This document shows, one piece after another, positions 37,059 to 46,607 of a stretch of 64,000 bases of DNA (its first letter is position 1; the number at the start of each line of letters is the position of its first letter). The position numbers were made by a program, and so were the translations under genes. Source of the stretch: Actinoplanes campanulatus (GTDB taxonomy: Bacteria; Actinomycetota; Actinomycetes; Mycobacteriales; Micromonosporaceae); the NCBI RefSeq assembly GCF_014647795.1, contig NZ_BMPW01000002.1:186001-250000 (forward strand). The letters run 5' to 3'. The notes under the pieces were generated by a model. That model saw nothing but the letters and a program-made list of their open reading frames with translations, searched no databases and was not told the origin of the DNA.

Positions 37059-39173
37059 TCAGTTTCCGGTCGTCTCGCCGAGGATCTTGCCGACCTTGGC
37101 GAGGGAGGCGTGGGCCTTCGCGACGACGTTGTCAGCGGTGAACCCGAACTGTTCGAAGAGCACCGGAGCCGGCGCGCTCGCCCCGTAGTGCTCGATGCTG
37201 ACGGCCTCGCCGGCGTCGCCGATGATGCGGTCCCAGCTCATCCGGATGCCGGCCTCGACCGAGACCCGGGCCCGCACACCGTGCGGCAGCACGTGGTGCT
37301 GGTAGGAGAGGTCCTGCTTGAAGAACCACTCCTGGCAGGGCATCGAGACGACCCGGGTCGGGGTGCCCTGGTCCTCCAGGCGCTCCCGGGCGGTCAGCGC
37401 GATCGCCACCTCGGAGCCGCTGGCGATCAGGATCACCTCGGGGTGGCCGGAGGACGCCTCGGCGAGGATGTAGCCGCCCTTGAGGGTGCCCTCGGCCGAC
37501 GCGTACTTCGAACGGTCGATGGTGGGCACGTTCTGCCGGGTCAGCGCGAGCGCGGTCGGCCGGTCGGTGTGCTCCAGGGCGCCCCGCCACGCGTAGGCGG
37601 TCTCGTTGGCGTCGGCCGGGCGGACCACGTCGAGGCCGACGATGGCGCGCAGCGCGGTCACCGTCTCGATCGGCTGGTGGGTCGGGCCGTCCTCGCCGAT
37701 GCCGATCGAGTCGTGCGTCCAGACGAAGATGACCGGCAGCTTCATCAGCGCGGACAGGCGGACCGAACCGCGCATGTAGTCGCTGAAGACCAGGAAGGTG
37801 CCACCGTACGGGCGGGTGCCGCCGTGCACCGCGATGCCGTTGAGGATCGAGCCCATGCCGTGCTCGCGGATGCCGAAGTGCAGCGTGCGGCCGTACTCGT
37901 GACCCGGGAACTCCTTGGTCGAGTACTCCGCCGGGATGAACGACGGCTCGCCCTTCATGGTGGTGTTGTTGCTCTCCGCCAGGTCGGCGGAGCCACCCCA
38001 CAGCTCGGGCAGCACCGGGGCGAGCGCCTCCAGGATCTTGCCGGACGCGGCACGGGTGGCCAGGCCCTTGGCGTCCGCGGGGAACTCGGGCAGCGCCTTG
38101 TGCCAGCCCACCGGCAGGGTCCGGGTGGCGAGCCGGTCGAAGAGCGCCTTGCCCTCGGCGTTGCCGGCGGCCCAGGCGTCGAACGCCGCCTGCCACTCGG
38201 TGTGGGCGGCCCGGCCACGCTCGACGGCCTGCTGCGTGTGCTTGACGACCTCGTCGTCGATCGCGAACGGCCGGTCGTGGAAGCCCAGCAGTTCCTTGGT
38301 GGCGGTGATCTCGGCGGCGCCCAGGGCGGAGCCGTGGATCTTGCCGGTGTTCCGCTTCTTCGGCGCGGGGTAGCCGATGATCGTCTTCAGGACGATGAAC
38401 GACGGCTTGTCGGTCACCGCCTTGGCGGCCTGGATCGCGTTCCAGAGCTCCTCGACGTCCTCGACGTACGGGTCCGAGCCGCGCCAGTTCACCGTCTGGA
38501 CGTGCCAGCCGTACGCCTCGTAGCGGGCGCCGACGTCCTCGTTCTTGGCGATCCGGGTGTCGTCCTCGATGGAGATCTCGTTGTCGTCGTAGATGACCAC
38601 GAGGTTGCCGAGCTTCTGCACCGACGCGATGGCGCTCGACTCGTGGCTCACGCCCTCCTCGATGTCGCCGTCGGAGGCGATCGAGTAGACGAAGTGGTCG
38701 AACGGCGACTCACCGGCGGCGGTGTCCGGGTCGAGCAGACCGCGCTGGCGGCGGGCCGACATGGCCATCCCGACCGCGTTGCCGATGCCCTGGCCGAGCG
38801 GGCCGGTGGTGACCTCGACGCCGGGGGTGTGCCCGTACTCAGGGTGACCGGGGGTGAGCGACTCCCACTGGCGCAGCGCCTTCAGGTCGTCGAGCGCCAG
38901 GCTGTAACCACTGAGGAAGAGCTGGACGTAAAGGGTGAGGCTGGAGTGACCGCAGGAGAGCACGAAGCGGTCGCGGCCCGCCCACTCCGGGTCCGTCGGG
39001 TCGTGTCGCATGACACGGTTGAACAGCAGGTAGGCGGCCGGGGCCAGGCTCATGGCCGTGCCGGGGTGGCCGTTGCCGGCCATCTCCACAGCGTCCATGG
39101 CCAGCACCCGGGCGGTGTCCACCGCCTTGCGGTCGAGGTCGGACCAGTTGAGAACGGGATCTGTGGCAGCCAC
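37059..39173 (-). CDS. tkt: Transketolase
   Basis: A 704-residue thiamine-diphosphate transketolase. Motifs are [19 protein letters not shown] near residue 32, [17 protein letters not shown] near 115, the cofactor motif [17 protein letters not shown] near 155, and pyrimidine-domain [20 protein letters not shown] near 415. The GTG at 39173 ([14 protein letters not shown]) has GAGGAG nine bases upstream, so the 41-residue frame extension before it is not used. First gene of the leftward pentose phosphate operon, divergent from ctaB across a 259-base promoter region. Confidence 0.97.
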   Translation of the reverse strand: MAATDPVLNWSDLDRKAVDTARVLAMDAVEMAGNGHPGTAMSLAPAAYLLFNRVMRHDPTDPEWAGRDRFVLSCGHSSLTLYVQLFLSGYSLALDDLKALRQWESLTPGHPEYGHTPGVEVTTGPLGQGIGNAVGMAMSARRQRGLLDPDTAAGESPFDHFVYSIASDGDIEEGVSHESSAIASVQKLGNLVVIYDDNEISIEDDTRIAKNEDVGARYEAYGWHVQTVNWRGSDPYVEDVEELWNAIQAAKAVTDKPSFIVLKTIIGYPAPKKRNTGKIHGSALGAAEITATKELLGFHDRPFAIDDEVVKHTQQAVERGRAAHTEWQAAFDAWAAGNAEGKALFDRLATRTLPVGWHKALPEFPADAKGLATRAASGKILEALAPVLPELWGGSADLAESNNTTMKGEPSFIPAEYSTKEFPGHEYGRTLHFGIREHGMGSILNGIAVHGGTRPYGGTFLVFSDYMRGSVRLSALMKLPVIFVWTHDSIGIGEDGPTHQPIETVTALRAIVGLDVVRPADANETAYAWRGALEHTDRPTALALTRQNVPTIDRSKYASAEGTLKGGYILAEASSGHPEVILIASGSEVAIALTARERLEDQGTPTRVVSMPCQEWFFKQDLSYQHHVLPHGVRARVSVEAGIRMSWDRIIGDAGEAVSIEHYGASAPAPVLFEQFGFTADNVVAKAHASLAKVGKILGETTGN

Positions 39174-39432
39174 GTCGGTTGTGCTCCTCGGGCAAAATAA
39201 TGGAACCGTTTTCGAGTTGACCCTATCCAGTCGGGCTAAACGCATGCGCAGCGAACGCCCTAGGCACATACGCTGTGAGCGGACATGCCGGTTCAACGGG
39301 TGTGACCGCTTGCACCCGTACCGGGTGCCCCGAGCAGCGGAGACGGCTGCGCGTAGGCTGTCCGGGCTGGCCGCCGGATCGTCACCCGGTCAACGGCCGC
39401 GAAATTGAGCCGAAGCCGGAAGGTGGCTGTCC

Positions 39433-40392
39433 GTGAGCATGATCACCGAGCGTCCTGTCCGCGGACGGACGCCCGGCGCGGCGGAGCGCCCGGCGCGCAC
39501 GCCCCGCCCCGGGGCCCGGCAGAGCTGGACGGCGGTGTTCCGGGCGTACCTCGCCCTGACCAAGCCGCAGATCGTCGAGCTGCTCCTGGTCACCACAGTG
39601 CCGACCATGATGCTGGCCGCCGGCGGGTGGCCCGACCCGGTCACCTTCGCCGCCGTGCTGGTCGGCGGCGGTCTGGCGGGCGGCGCCGCGAGCGCGCTGA
39701 ACTGTTACATCGACCGCGACATCGACGAGCTGATGCGGCGCACCAAGCGGCGCCCGCTGCCGAACAACCAGATGACGCCACGGGCCGTGCTGATCTTCGG
39801 CCTCACCCTCGCTGTGATCTCGGTCGCGCTGATGGGGCTTCTCACCAACTGGTTGGCCACCGCGCTGACCGCCTTCTCGATCTTCTACTACGACGTCGTC
39901 TACACGCTCTGGCTGAAGCGGCGCACCCCGGCGAACACGTTCTGGGGTGGAGTGTGCGGCGCGGCTCCCGTGGTGATCGGCTGGGCGGCGGTGACCGGCA
40001 CCATCCCGCCGATGGCATGGGCGCTTTTTGCGGTTGTCTTCTTTTGGCAGATGCCGCATTTCTATGCGCTCGCTGTGAAGTACAAGGACGACTATGCGCG
40101 GGCCGGCATCCCGATGCTCCCGGTGGTCCGCTCGATGGAGCGGGTGAACTTCGAGATCCTCGTCTACACCGTCCTCACCGTGGCCGCCTCGCTCGCCGCC
40201 TGGCCGCTCGGGCTGGGCCCGATCTACGGGGTCACCGCGATCGTGGCGGGCGCGGTCTTCCTGGCCGAGGCGGTCCGGCTGGTCCGGCAGACCCGGGCCG
40301 GGGTCGCGATGAAGCCGATGCGCCTGTTCCATCTGTCCATCACGTACCTCACCGTGGTCTTCATGGCCGTCGCGGTTGACGCTCTGGTCTGA
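39433..40392 (+). CDS. ctaB: Protohaem IX farnesyltransferase (haem O synthase)
   Basis: A 319-residue UbiA-family membrane prenyltransferase that farnesylates haem B to haem O for cytochrome aa3 oxidase. The substrate motif is [20 protein letters not shown] near residue 95; the second acidic motif lies in [15 protein letters not shown]. About nine membrane segments are visible. The start is a GTG ([11 protein letters not shown]). TAGGCT at 39354 could be the -10. ctaA, its downstream partner, lies 1.5 kb away on the other strand, with the small protein/ATP-grasp pair between them. Confidence 0.95.
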   Translation: MSMITERPVRGRTPGAAERPARTPRPGARQSWTAVFRAYLALTKPQIVELLLVTTVPTMMLAAGGWPDPVTFAAVLVGGGLAGGAASALNCYIDRDIDELMRRTKRRPLPNNQMTPRAVLIFGLTLAVISVALMGLLTNWLATALTAFSIFYYDVVYTLWLKRRTPANTFWGGVCGAAPVVIGWAAVTGTIPPMAWALFAVVFFWQMPHFYALAVKYKDDYARAGIPMLPVVRSMERVNFEILVYTVLTVAASLAAWPLGLGPIYGVTAIVAGAVFLAEAVRLVRQTRAGVAMKPMRLFHLSITYLTVVFMAVAVDALV

Positions 40393-40578
40393 TCTGTCGC
40401 ACAGGATGCCCGGATTGTCGCCAGTGTCAGTCACTGTCCGTCACTCGTAGGGCGGATTCCCGGCCCGGGCGCAATTGGGGCGTAATCGGCTGATAACAAT
40501 CCGCTGGCTCCTGAAACCCGCAGGTAATTGCAGTCACAAAAGCGGCTTGGAGTGCCCACGGCGGGGTTGCCGACTGCT

Positions 40579-40584
40579 TAGGCT
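40579..40584 (+). promoter_or_regulatory. -10 element for a leaderless small protein gene
   Basis: TAGGCT stands seven bases before the ATG at 40592, which matches the leaderless pattern seen elsewhere in this window. Confidence 0.5.
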
Positions 40585-40591
40585 GCGCAGC

Positions 40592-40885
40592 ATGGCAGAA
40601 GGTTCCGTAATGACGCTGACCTCCGAGATCAAGTCTTTCGCCGCCGGTCACGGCGGCGCCAAGGCGGTGATCGAGTACGTCGGTAAGCGCGGCGCCCGCA
40701 TCGTCCTCGTCGGCGAGGACGGTGAGTGGTCCGACCAGTTCGCCCCGGACACCGGCGTCGCCCGGGAGGCCTGCGACCACGCCGGCGTCCAGGTGGAGAA
40801 CGAGTGGGAGCGCGAGCTCCTGGAGCAGATGCGGCCCAGCAACGACCTGTGGCGCTCGATGTCCCGCCGGAGCATGGCCCGTTGA
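40592..40885 (+). CDS. Small conserved-looking protein of unknown function
   Basis: A 97-residue soluble protein that I do not recognise. It reads MAEGSVMTLTSEIKSFAAGH, then a predicted alpha/beta segment (AVIEYVGKRGARIVLVGEDG), an acidic middle (DHAGVQVENEWERELLEQM) and a basic tail (RSMSRRSMAR). Two starts compete: the ATG at 40592 with a leaderless -10, and an ATG at 40610 with AGAAGG upstream giving 91 residues. Its stop overlaps the TTG start of the ATP-grasp gene, so the two are co-translated. It could be a substrate, partner or carrier of that ligase (inference from coupling only). Confidence 0.7.
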   Translation: MAEGSVMTLTSEIKSFAAGHGGAKAVIEYVGKRGARIVLVGEDGEWSDQFAPDTGVAREACDHAGVQVENEWERELLEQMRPSNDLWRSMSRRSMAR

Positions 40886-41763
40886 CGATCCGCGACTTCC
40901 GGGTCGCGCTGGTCACCTCCGCGGACATGCCCGACCTCTGGGACGACGACCACCCCCTGCGTGACGCGCTGCGCGAGCGCGGGGTGGCGGTCGACGCAGT
41001 CCGCTGGGACGACCCGGTGGCCGACTGGGCCGCCTACGACATGGTGGTGCTCCGCTCACCGTGGGACTACACGGCCCGTCACGACGAGTTCGTCGACTGG
41101 GCCGGCTCGGTGCCGCGGCTGGCCAACCCGGCCGACATCGTCGCGTGGAACACCGACAAGCGGTATCTGAGCGAGCTCGAGGCGGCCGGCATCCCGATCA
41201 TCCCGACCACGTTCGTCGGGCCCGGTGACGCCTGGACCCCGCCGGCCGAGGGGCAGTGGGTGGTCAAGCCGGCGGTCAGCGCCGGCAGCCGGGACACCGC
41301 CCGCTACACCCTGCCCGGTCAGGCCGATCTCGCCACGGCGCATGTCGAGCGGCTGACCACGGCCGGGCGGACCGCGATGATCCAGCCGTACCTGTCGGCC
41401 GTGGACACCGCCGGCGAGACCGCGGTGCTGTGCACGCCGGACGGGACCGGCGAGCTGACGTTCAGCCACGGCATCCGGAAGGGCCCGATGCTCACCGGGC
41501 CGGCCGGCGAGCCGGTCGATCCCTACTTCGAGGAGATCAGCCCGCGGCAGCCGTCGCCCGCCGAGCGGGAGGTCGCCGAGCGGGCGCTCGCGGTCATCCC
41601 GGGCGGGACCAAGCGGCTGCTCTACGCCCGCGTCGACCTGATTCCGGGACCGGACGGGGCGCCGATGCTGATCGAGCTCGAGCTCACCGAGCCGTCGTTG
41701 TTCCTGTTGACCGCGCCCGGTTCCGCCGAGCGGCTCGCCGACGCGATCATCGCCCGTCTCTGA
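40882..41763 (+). CDS. ATP-grasp ligase (DcsG/RimK-like)
   Basis: A 293-residue ATP-grasp enzyme. The N-terminal pre-ATP-grasp region includes MVVLRSPWDYTARHDEFVDW near residue 60 and IVAWNTDKRYLSELEAAGIP near 90. The nucleotide-binding lysine is in GQWVVKPAVSAGSRDTAR, and the metal site in MLIELELTEPSLFLL. This pattern is shared with proteins annotated as O-ureido-D-serine cyclo-ligase, but the natural substrate is unknown. The start is TTG, overlapping the stop of the small protein gene (TTGA). A hairpin terminator follows its stop. It ligates a carboxylate to an amine or thiol; which one is not deducible here. Confidence 0.88.
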   Translation: MTIRDFRVALVTSADMPDLWDDDHPLRDALRERGVAVDAVRWDDPVADWAAYDMVVLRSPWDYTARHDEFVDWAGSVPRLANPADIVAWNTDKRYLSELEAAGIPIIPTTFVGPGDAWTPPAEGQWVVKPAVSAGSRDTARYTLPGQADLATAHVERLTTAGRTAMIQPYLSAVDTAGETAVLCTPDGTGELTFSHGIRKGPMLTGPAGEPVDPYFEEISPRQPSPAEREVAERALAVIPGGTKRLLYARVDLIPGPDGAPMLIELELTEPSLFLLTAPGSAERLADAIIARL

Positions 41764-41780
41764 CGCCACTCACGCTCACC

Positions 41781-41813
41781 GCGAAAGGCCGCCCTCCGGG
41801 GCGGCCTTTCGCG
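41781..41813. terminator. Bidirectional terminator between ATP-grasp gene and ctaA
   Basis: GCGAAAGGCCGCC and GGCGGCCTTTCGC form a 13-pair stem (41781-41813) with A- and T-rich parts inside the stem ends, between convergent genes. Confidence 0.8.
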
Positions 41814-41853
41814 TTGCAGGGCCATTTCCGGTACGGCGTGAGCGGCCGCACTG

Positions 41854-42840
41854 TCAGGCGGCCGGGACCGGCTCGCTCGCGGTCGCCGGGGACGGCTCGG
41901 CCGGGACCGGGGTGACCGGCCGGGCCCGCAGCGACCACACCACCGCCAGCGTCGCGGTCCACACCAGGGCGGAACCGAGCATGTGCGCGGCGACCAGGGC
42001 CACCGGCAGGTGGGTGAAGTACTGCACGAAGCCGATCAGCCCCTGGCCCATCTCCACCCAGAACAGCACCGCGACGGCGCGCACCGCGGCCGCCGGCGCC
42101 TGCACCGCGCGCAGCGCGAACCACATCGCCACGGTGAGGCCGATCAGCAGGAAGACCAGGTCGGCGTGCACCTGGGAGATCTGCTCCGGGTCCAGGCCGT
42201 TGCGCTTGGCGCCCTGGTCGCCGGAGTGCGGGCCGCTGCCGGTCACCACCACGCCGGCCGCGATCACCGCGAAGCTGACCGCGGCCAGCACCCGGGCGAG
42301 CTGCCGCAGCGGGGCCGGGACCAGCGGAACCGGGTCGCCGTCGCCCTCGCCGACCCGGCGCCAGAGCGCGAAGGCCCCGGTGACCAGCGCGATCGACAGG
42401 ACGAAGTGCAGCCCGACCACCCACGGGTTGAGGTTGGTGAGCACCGTGATGCCGCCGATCACGCCCTGGCCGGGGATGCCGAGCGCCACCGCGACCGACA
42501 GCCTGATCAGCGAGCGCCGGCCCCGGGCCAGCGCGCCCAGGAAGCAGGCCACCGCGATCGCGATCAGGACGAAGGTCAGCAGCCGGTTGCCGAATTCGAT
42601 GACGCCGTTGATGCCCATCTCGGGCGTCGTCGTGTAGGACTCGTCGGTGCACCGGGGCCAGGTGGGGCAGCCGAGGCCGGACTTGGTGAGCCGGACGGCC
42701 GCGCCGGTGACGATGATCCCGATGTTGGCCACCAGCGATGCCAGGGCCAGCCCGCGCAGCGACGATCCGCACCATCGCACGGGGCGGGAGGCCAGGAAAG
42801 CGGACGCCGGGCGCACCTTGGAGGACTTCACCCCGCGCAT
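41854..42840 (-). CDS. ctaA: Haem A synthase (COX15/CtaA)
   Basis: A 328-residue membrane protein that oxidises haem O to haem A. The first loop holds GAAVRLTKSGLGCPTWPRC with the paired cysteines typical of Gram-positive CtaA. Haem-ligand histidines are in WVVGLHFVLSIAL, ISQVHADLVFLL and VALVAAHMLGSAL. Eight membrane segments are seen; the last 25 residues are Pro/Ala-rich. The ATG at 42840 is used with a weak ribosome binding site. It is divergent from sufR, so haem A and Fe-S genes share a roughly 105-base promoter region. Confidence 0.95.
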   Translation of the reverse strand: MRGVKSSKVRPASAFLASRPVRWCGSSLRGLALASLVANIGIIVTGAAVRLTKSGLGCPTWPRCTDESYTTTPEMGINGVIEFGNRLLTFVLIAIAVACFLGALARGRRSLIRLSVAVALGIPGQGVIGGITVLTNLNPWVVGLHFVLSIALVTGAFALWRRVGEGDGDPVPLVPAPLRQLARVLAAVSFAVIAAGVVVTGSGPHSGDQGAKRNGLDPEQISQVHADLVFLLIGLTVAMWFALRAVQAPAAAVRAVAVLFWVEMGQGLIGFVQYFTHLPVALVAAHMLGSALVWTATLAVVWSLRARPVTPVPAEPSPATASEPVPAA

Positions 42841-42909
42841 CGTACGCTTGCCATGGATCTTGATTTTCCCAGCTCCGCATGCCGGTGGGGCGGATCACCG
42901 ACCCCTGGT

Positions 42910-42938
42910 TTGCAGGGTCCCCGGGAAATACGTAACGT
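42910..42938 (+). promoter_or_regulatory. Promoter of the suf operon (leaderless sufR)
   Basis: TTGCAG (42910-42915) and TAACGT (42933-42938) are 17 bases apart and the -10 ends seven bases before the GTG of sufR. A GTAACGTTGC palindrome overlaps the -10 and is a reasonable site for SufR itself. Confidence 0.6.
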
Positions 42939-42945
42939 TGCCGTA

Positions 42946-43683
42946 GTGAAAAACGAGGTGCTGCTCCAGATCGGCGCACCGGCGCATGCCGGCGCGACGG
43001 ACGGGCGCACCCGCAACCGGGTCGCCCAGCTCCTGCTGAAGCGGGGCGCGGCCACCGCGGCCGAGCTCGGCGCCGCTCTGGGCCTGAGTCCCGCGGCCAT
43101 CCGCAAGCACCTCGACGCGATGCTCGCCGACCACTTGGTGGAGGCCAGGGAGGTCCGCAGCAACCGGCCGCGCGGCCGGGGCCGGCCGGCGAAGGCGTTC
43201 GCCCTCACCGTGGCCGCCCGCGAGGACCTGAACCCGCACCACTACGACGGCATCGCCTCCGCGGCCCTGCGCTGGATCGCCCAGCACCACGGGCCGGAGG
43301 CCGTCTCCGCCTTCGCGGCGGCCCAGGTCGCGGCGCTCGAGGAGCGCTGCCAGGCGGCGTTGCGAACGGCAGACGGCGATCCGATCACGCGTGCCGAGGC
43401 ACTCGCCGAGGTGCTGACCGCCGAGGGTTACGCTGCCAGCGCGACCACGATCGCGTCCGGTGGGCAGCTGTGCCAGCATTCCTGCCCGGTGGCTCACGTG
43501 GCCGCCGAGTTTCCTCAGCTGTGCGACGCCGAGACCGAAGTCATTTCGCGGCTCATCGGCACTCACGTGCAGCGCCTCGCCACCATCGCGCACGGCGACG
43601 GGGTGTGCACCACGCACATCCCCACCCGCCACGCGCACCCGCAACCGCACCCCGCCGAAAACACGGTTAGGACAGATACATGA
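42946..43683 (+). CDS. sufR: Fe-S cluster-responsive repressor SufR
   Basis: A 245-residue winged-helix regulator at the head of the suf operon. The HTH is [37 protein letters not shown] near residue 20, followed by a basic segment ([15 protein letters not shown]). The C-terminal half has the cluster-binding cysteines: [18 protein letters not shown] and QLCDAE. A His-rich tail ([14 protein letters not shown]) follows. With a cluster bound it should repress suf; loss of the cluster relieves repression (known for cyanobacterial and mycobacterial SufR). The GTG at 42946 has no ribosome binding site but a leaderless promoter. Its stop overlaps the sufB ATG. Confidence 0.93.
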   Translation: MKNEVLLQIGAPAHAGATDGRTRNRVAQLLLKRGAATAAELGAALGLSPAAIRKHLDAMLADHLVEAREVRSNRPRGRGRPAKAFALTVAAREDLNPHHYDGIASAALRWIAQHHGPEAVSAFAAAQVAALEERCQAALRTADGDPITRAEALAEVLTAEGYAASATTIASGGQLCQHSCPVAHVAAEFPQLCDAETEVISRLIGTHVQRLATIAHGDGVCTTHIPTRHAHPQPHPAENTVRTDT

Positions 43684-45101
43684 CTGACCAGATCGCCACC
43701 CAGGAAGAGCACCTCGCCGCTCTGGGTCGCTACGAGTACGGCTGGGCCGACGCCGATGTCGCCGGCGCGGCCGCGCAGCGCGGCCTGTCGGAAGCGGTGG
43801 TGCGCAACATCTCCGCACTGAAGAACGAGCCGGAGTGGATGCTGAACCTCCGGCTCAAGGGCCTGCGGTTGTTCGACCGCAAGCCGATGCCGCACTGGGG
43901 CGCCGACCTCACCGGCATCGACTTCCAGAACATCAAGTACTTCGTCCGCTCCACCGAGAAGCAGGCCGCCTCCTGGGAGGACCTGCCCGAGGACATCAAG
44001 GCGACGTACGACAAGCTCGGCATCCCGGAGGCGGAGAAGCAGCGCCTCGTGGCCGGCGTCGCCGCTCAGTACGAGTCCGAGGTCGTCTACCACAAGATCC
44101 GTGAGGACCTGGAGGAGCAGGGTGTCGTCTTCCTCGACACCGACACCGCCCTCAAGGAGCACGAGGACGTCTTCAAGGAGTACTTCGGCACGGTGATCCC
44201 GGTCGGCGACAACAAGTTCGCCGCGCTGAACACCGCGACCTGGTCCGGCGGCTCCTTCATCTACGTGCCGAAGGGTGTGCACGTGGAGATCCCGCTCCAG
44301 GCCTACTTCCGGATCAACACGGAGAACATGGGCCAGTTCGAGCGGACCCTGATCATCGCCGACGAGGGCTCGTACGTGCACTACGTCGAGGGCTGCACCG
44401 CGCCGATCTACTCGTCCGACTCGCTGCACTCCGCGGTCGTCGAGATCGTCGTGAAGAAGAACGCCCGGGTGCGCTACACGACCATCCAGAACTGGTCGAA
44501 CAACGTCTACAACCTGGTCACCAAGCGCGCCACCTGCGAAGAGGGCGCGACCATGGAGTGGATCGACGGCAACATCGGCTCCAAGGTGACGATGAAGTAC
44601 CCGGCCGTCTACATGACCGGCCCGCACGCCAAGGGCGAGGTGCTCTCGATCGCCATGGCCGGTGAGGGCCAGCACCAGGACTCCGGCGCCAAGATGGTGC
44701 ACGCCGCGCCGTACACCTCCTCGACGATCATCTCCAAGTCGATCGCCCGCGGGGGCGGCCGCACGTCGTACCGGGGCCTCGTGCAGGTGCTGGAGGGGTC
44801 GTCGCACTCCAAGAGCACGGTCAAGTGCGACGCGCTGCTGGTCGACACGATCTCCCGGTCGGACACGTACCCGTACGTGGACATCCGTGAGGACGACGTC
44901 AACATGGGCCACGAGGCGACCGTCTCCAAGGTCAGCGAGGACCAGCTCTTCTACCTGATGAGCCGCGGTCTGACCGAGGACGAGGCGATGGCGATGATCG
45001 TGCGCGGCTTCATCGAGCCGATCGCCAAGGAGCTCCCGATGGAGTACGCGCTGGAGCTGAACCGCCTCATCGAGCTCCAGATGGAGGGGGCGGTCGGCTG
45101 A
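43680..45101 (+). CDS. sufB: Fe-S assembly scaffold protein SufB
   Basis: A 473-residue SufB, core of the SufBCD scaffold where clusters are built. The conserved beta-helix blocks are all present: [60 protein letters not shown], and the C-terminal [20 protein letters not shown]. The Cys in EGCTAP corresponds to the sulfur-accepting position (Cys254 type). Co-translation with sufR (ATGA overlap). No intein is inserted, unlike in some mycobacteria. Length is standard. Confidence 0.97.
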   Translation: MTDQIATQEEHLAALGRYEYGWADADVAGAAAQRGLSEAVVRNISALKNEPEWMLNLRLKGLRLFDRKPMPHWGADLTGIDFQNIKYFVRSTEKQAASWEDLPEDIKATYDKLGIPEAEKQRLVAGVAAQYESEVVYHKIREDLEEQGVVFLDTDTALKEHEDVFKEYFGTVIPVGDNKFAALNTATWSGGSFIYVPKGVHVEIPLQAYFRINTENMGQFERTLIIADEGSYVHYVEGCTAPIYSSDSLHSAVVEIVVKKNARVRYTTIQNWSNNVYNLVTKRATCEEGATMEWIDGNIGSKVTMKYPAVYMTGPHAKGEVLSIAMAGEGQHQDSGAKMVHAAPYTSSTIISKSIARGGGRTSYRGLVQVLEGSSHSKSTVKCDALLVDTISRSDTYPYVDIREDDVNMGHEATVSKVSEDQLFYLMSRGLTEDEAMAMIVRGFIEPIAKELPMEYALELNRLIELQMEGAVG

Positions 45102-45147
45102 CCCGGCCGGCTCTCCCACCCCTTACGAAGCGGACATAAAGGACGAA

Positions 45148-46275
45148 ATGACTACCGAGGCCATCGCCCCGCCGAGCACCAAGTCGCAGGTGCTGCGCTC
45201 CTTCGACGTCGCCGACTTCCCGGCCCTCAACGGCCTGGAGGAGGAGTGGCGTTTCACCCCGCTCAAGCGGCTGCGTGACCTGGTCACCGCGAGCACGCTG
45301 AGCGGGGCGGCTCCCTCCGTGGAGTTCGGTGACCTGCCCGCCGGCGTGACGGTGTCCGAGACGGACGACGTGCCGTCGGTGCTCACGCCGTTCGACCGGG
45401 TCAGCGCTCTCGCGTACGGGTCGGCCGCCGCCGTCACCGTGATCGAGGTGGCCGCCGAGGCCGAGCCCGCCGAGGCCGCCGTGATCCGGCTGGTCGGCAA
45501 GGGCGGCGACGCCGCGGCGGCCCGCACCTTCGTCAAGGTCGGCAACTTCGCCAAGGCGACGATCATCCTGGAGCAGACCGGTTCGGTCACGCTGGCCGAC
45601 AACATCGAGGTCCTGGTGGGCGACAGCGCCCAGCTGACCTTCGTGACCCTGGCCGAGTGGGACCGGGACGCGGTCCAGGCCCAGCACGTCAAGTTCCGGG
45701 TCGGCTCCGACGCCCGGGTCCAGCACGTCCAGGTCACCCTGGGCGGCGACCTGGTCCGGCAGTTCACCAGCGTCGAGTACGCGGGCCGTGGCGGCGACGC
45801 CGAGCTGTGGGGCCTCTACTTCGCCGACTCCGGTCAGCACCACGAGCACCGGCAGCTCGTCGACCACGCGGTGCCGGACTGCCGCAGCTACGTGGGCTAC
45901 CGCGGGGCGCTCCAGGGCGCGTCGGCGCACACGGTCTGGGTCGGTGACGTGCTGATCCGGGCCGCGGCGACCGGCACCGACACCTACGAGATCAACCGGA
46001 ACCTGCTCCTTACCGACGGGGCGCGCGCGGACTCCGTACCCAATCTGGAGATCGAGACCGGCGAGATCGCCGGCGCCGGGCACGCGAGCGCGACCGGCCG
46101 CTTCGATGATGAGCAGTTGTTCTATCTGATGGCCCGCGGCATCCCCGAAGGGGAGGCCCGGAAGCTGGTGGTCCGCGGCTTCTTCGCCGAGCTGATCAAC
46201 AAGATTCCGGTCGAGGAGCTGCGCGAGCGGCTCGGCGACGCCATCGAGGCACGCCTTGCCGAGGCAGGCCGGTAG
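45148..46275 (+). CDS. sufD: Fe-S assembly protein SufD
   Basis: A 375-residue SufD, the beta-helical partner of SufB in the SufBC2D complex. Motifs are VLRSFDVADFPALNGLEEEW at the start, YFADSGQHHEHRQLVDHAVP with the conserved His (His360-type) and SYVGYRGALQGASAHTVWVG. The C-terminal block DDEQLFYLMARGIPEGEARK parallels that of SufB. It follows sufB after 46 bases; AAAGGA lies before the ATG. Its TAG overlaps the start of the Rieske gene by one base. Confidence 0.96.
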   Translation: MTTEAIAPPSTKSQVLRSFDVADFPALNGLEEEWRFTPLKRLRDLVTASTLSGAAPSVEFGDLPAGVTVSETDDVPSVLTPFDRVSALAYGSAAAVTVIEVAAEAEPAEAAVIRLVGKGGDAAAARTFVKVGNFAKATIILEQTGSVTLADNIEVLVGDSAQLTFVTLAEWDRDAVQAQHVKFRVGSDARVQHVQVTLGGDLVRQFTSVEYAGRGGDAELWGLYFADSGQHHEHRQLVDHAVPDCRSYVGYRGALQGASAHTVWVGDVLIRAAATGTDTYEINRNLLLTDGARADSVPNLEIETGEIAGAGHASATGRFDDEQLFYLMARGIPEGEARKLVVRGFFAELINKIPVEELRERLGDAIEARLAEAGR

Positions 46276-46607
46276 TGGATTTCGAGTACGTCGGTCCGGT
46301 GTCGGACGTCGCGAAGGGCACCGCCCTCCAGGTGGAGGTCGACGGGGTCGAGATCGCGCTCGTCCACGCCGACGACGACGCCTTCTACGCGGTCCGCGAC
46401 GAGTGCAGCCATGCCTCGGTGGCCCTCTCCGAGGGCGAGGTCGACGGGTGCACGCTGGAGTGCTGGCTGCACGGCTCCCGGTTCGACCTGCGTACCGGTG
46501 AACCCTCCGGACCGCCCGCCATCCACCCGGTGGCGGTCTACCCCGTCGAGATCCGCGACGGCGACATCTACGTTTCGACGACACCAAGCAATGGAGTAGA
46601 GCCGTGA
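46275..46607 (+). CDS. Rieske-type ferredoxin inside the suf operon
   Basis: A 110-residue soluble Rieske protein of the non-haem oxygenase ferredoxin type. Ligand boxes are CSHASVALSEG and CWLHGSRFDLRTG, giving C-x-H and C-x2-H. It would carry a [2Fe-2S] cluster and probably supply electrons to cluster assembly or test new clusters (inference). The GTG overlaps the sufD stop and its own stop overlaps the sufC start, so it is an integral part of the operon. This arrangement recurs in many actinobacteria. Confidence 0.92.
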   Translation: MDFEYVGPVSDVAKGTALQVEVDGVEIALVHADDDAFYAVRDECSHASVALSEGEVDGCTLECWLHGSRFDLRTGEPSGPPAIHPVAVYPVEIRDGDIYVSTTPSNGVEP

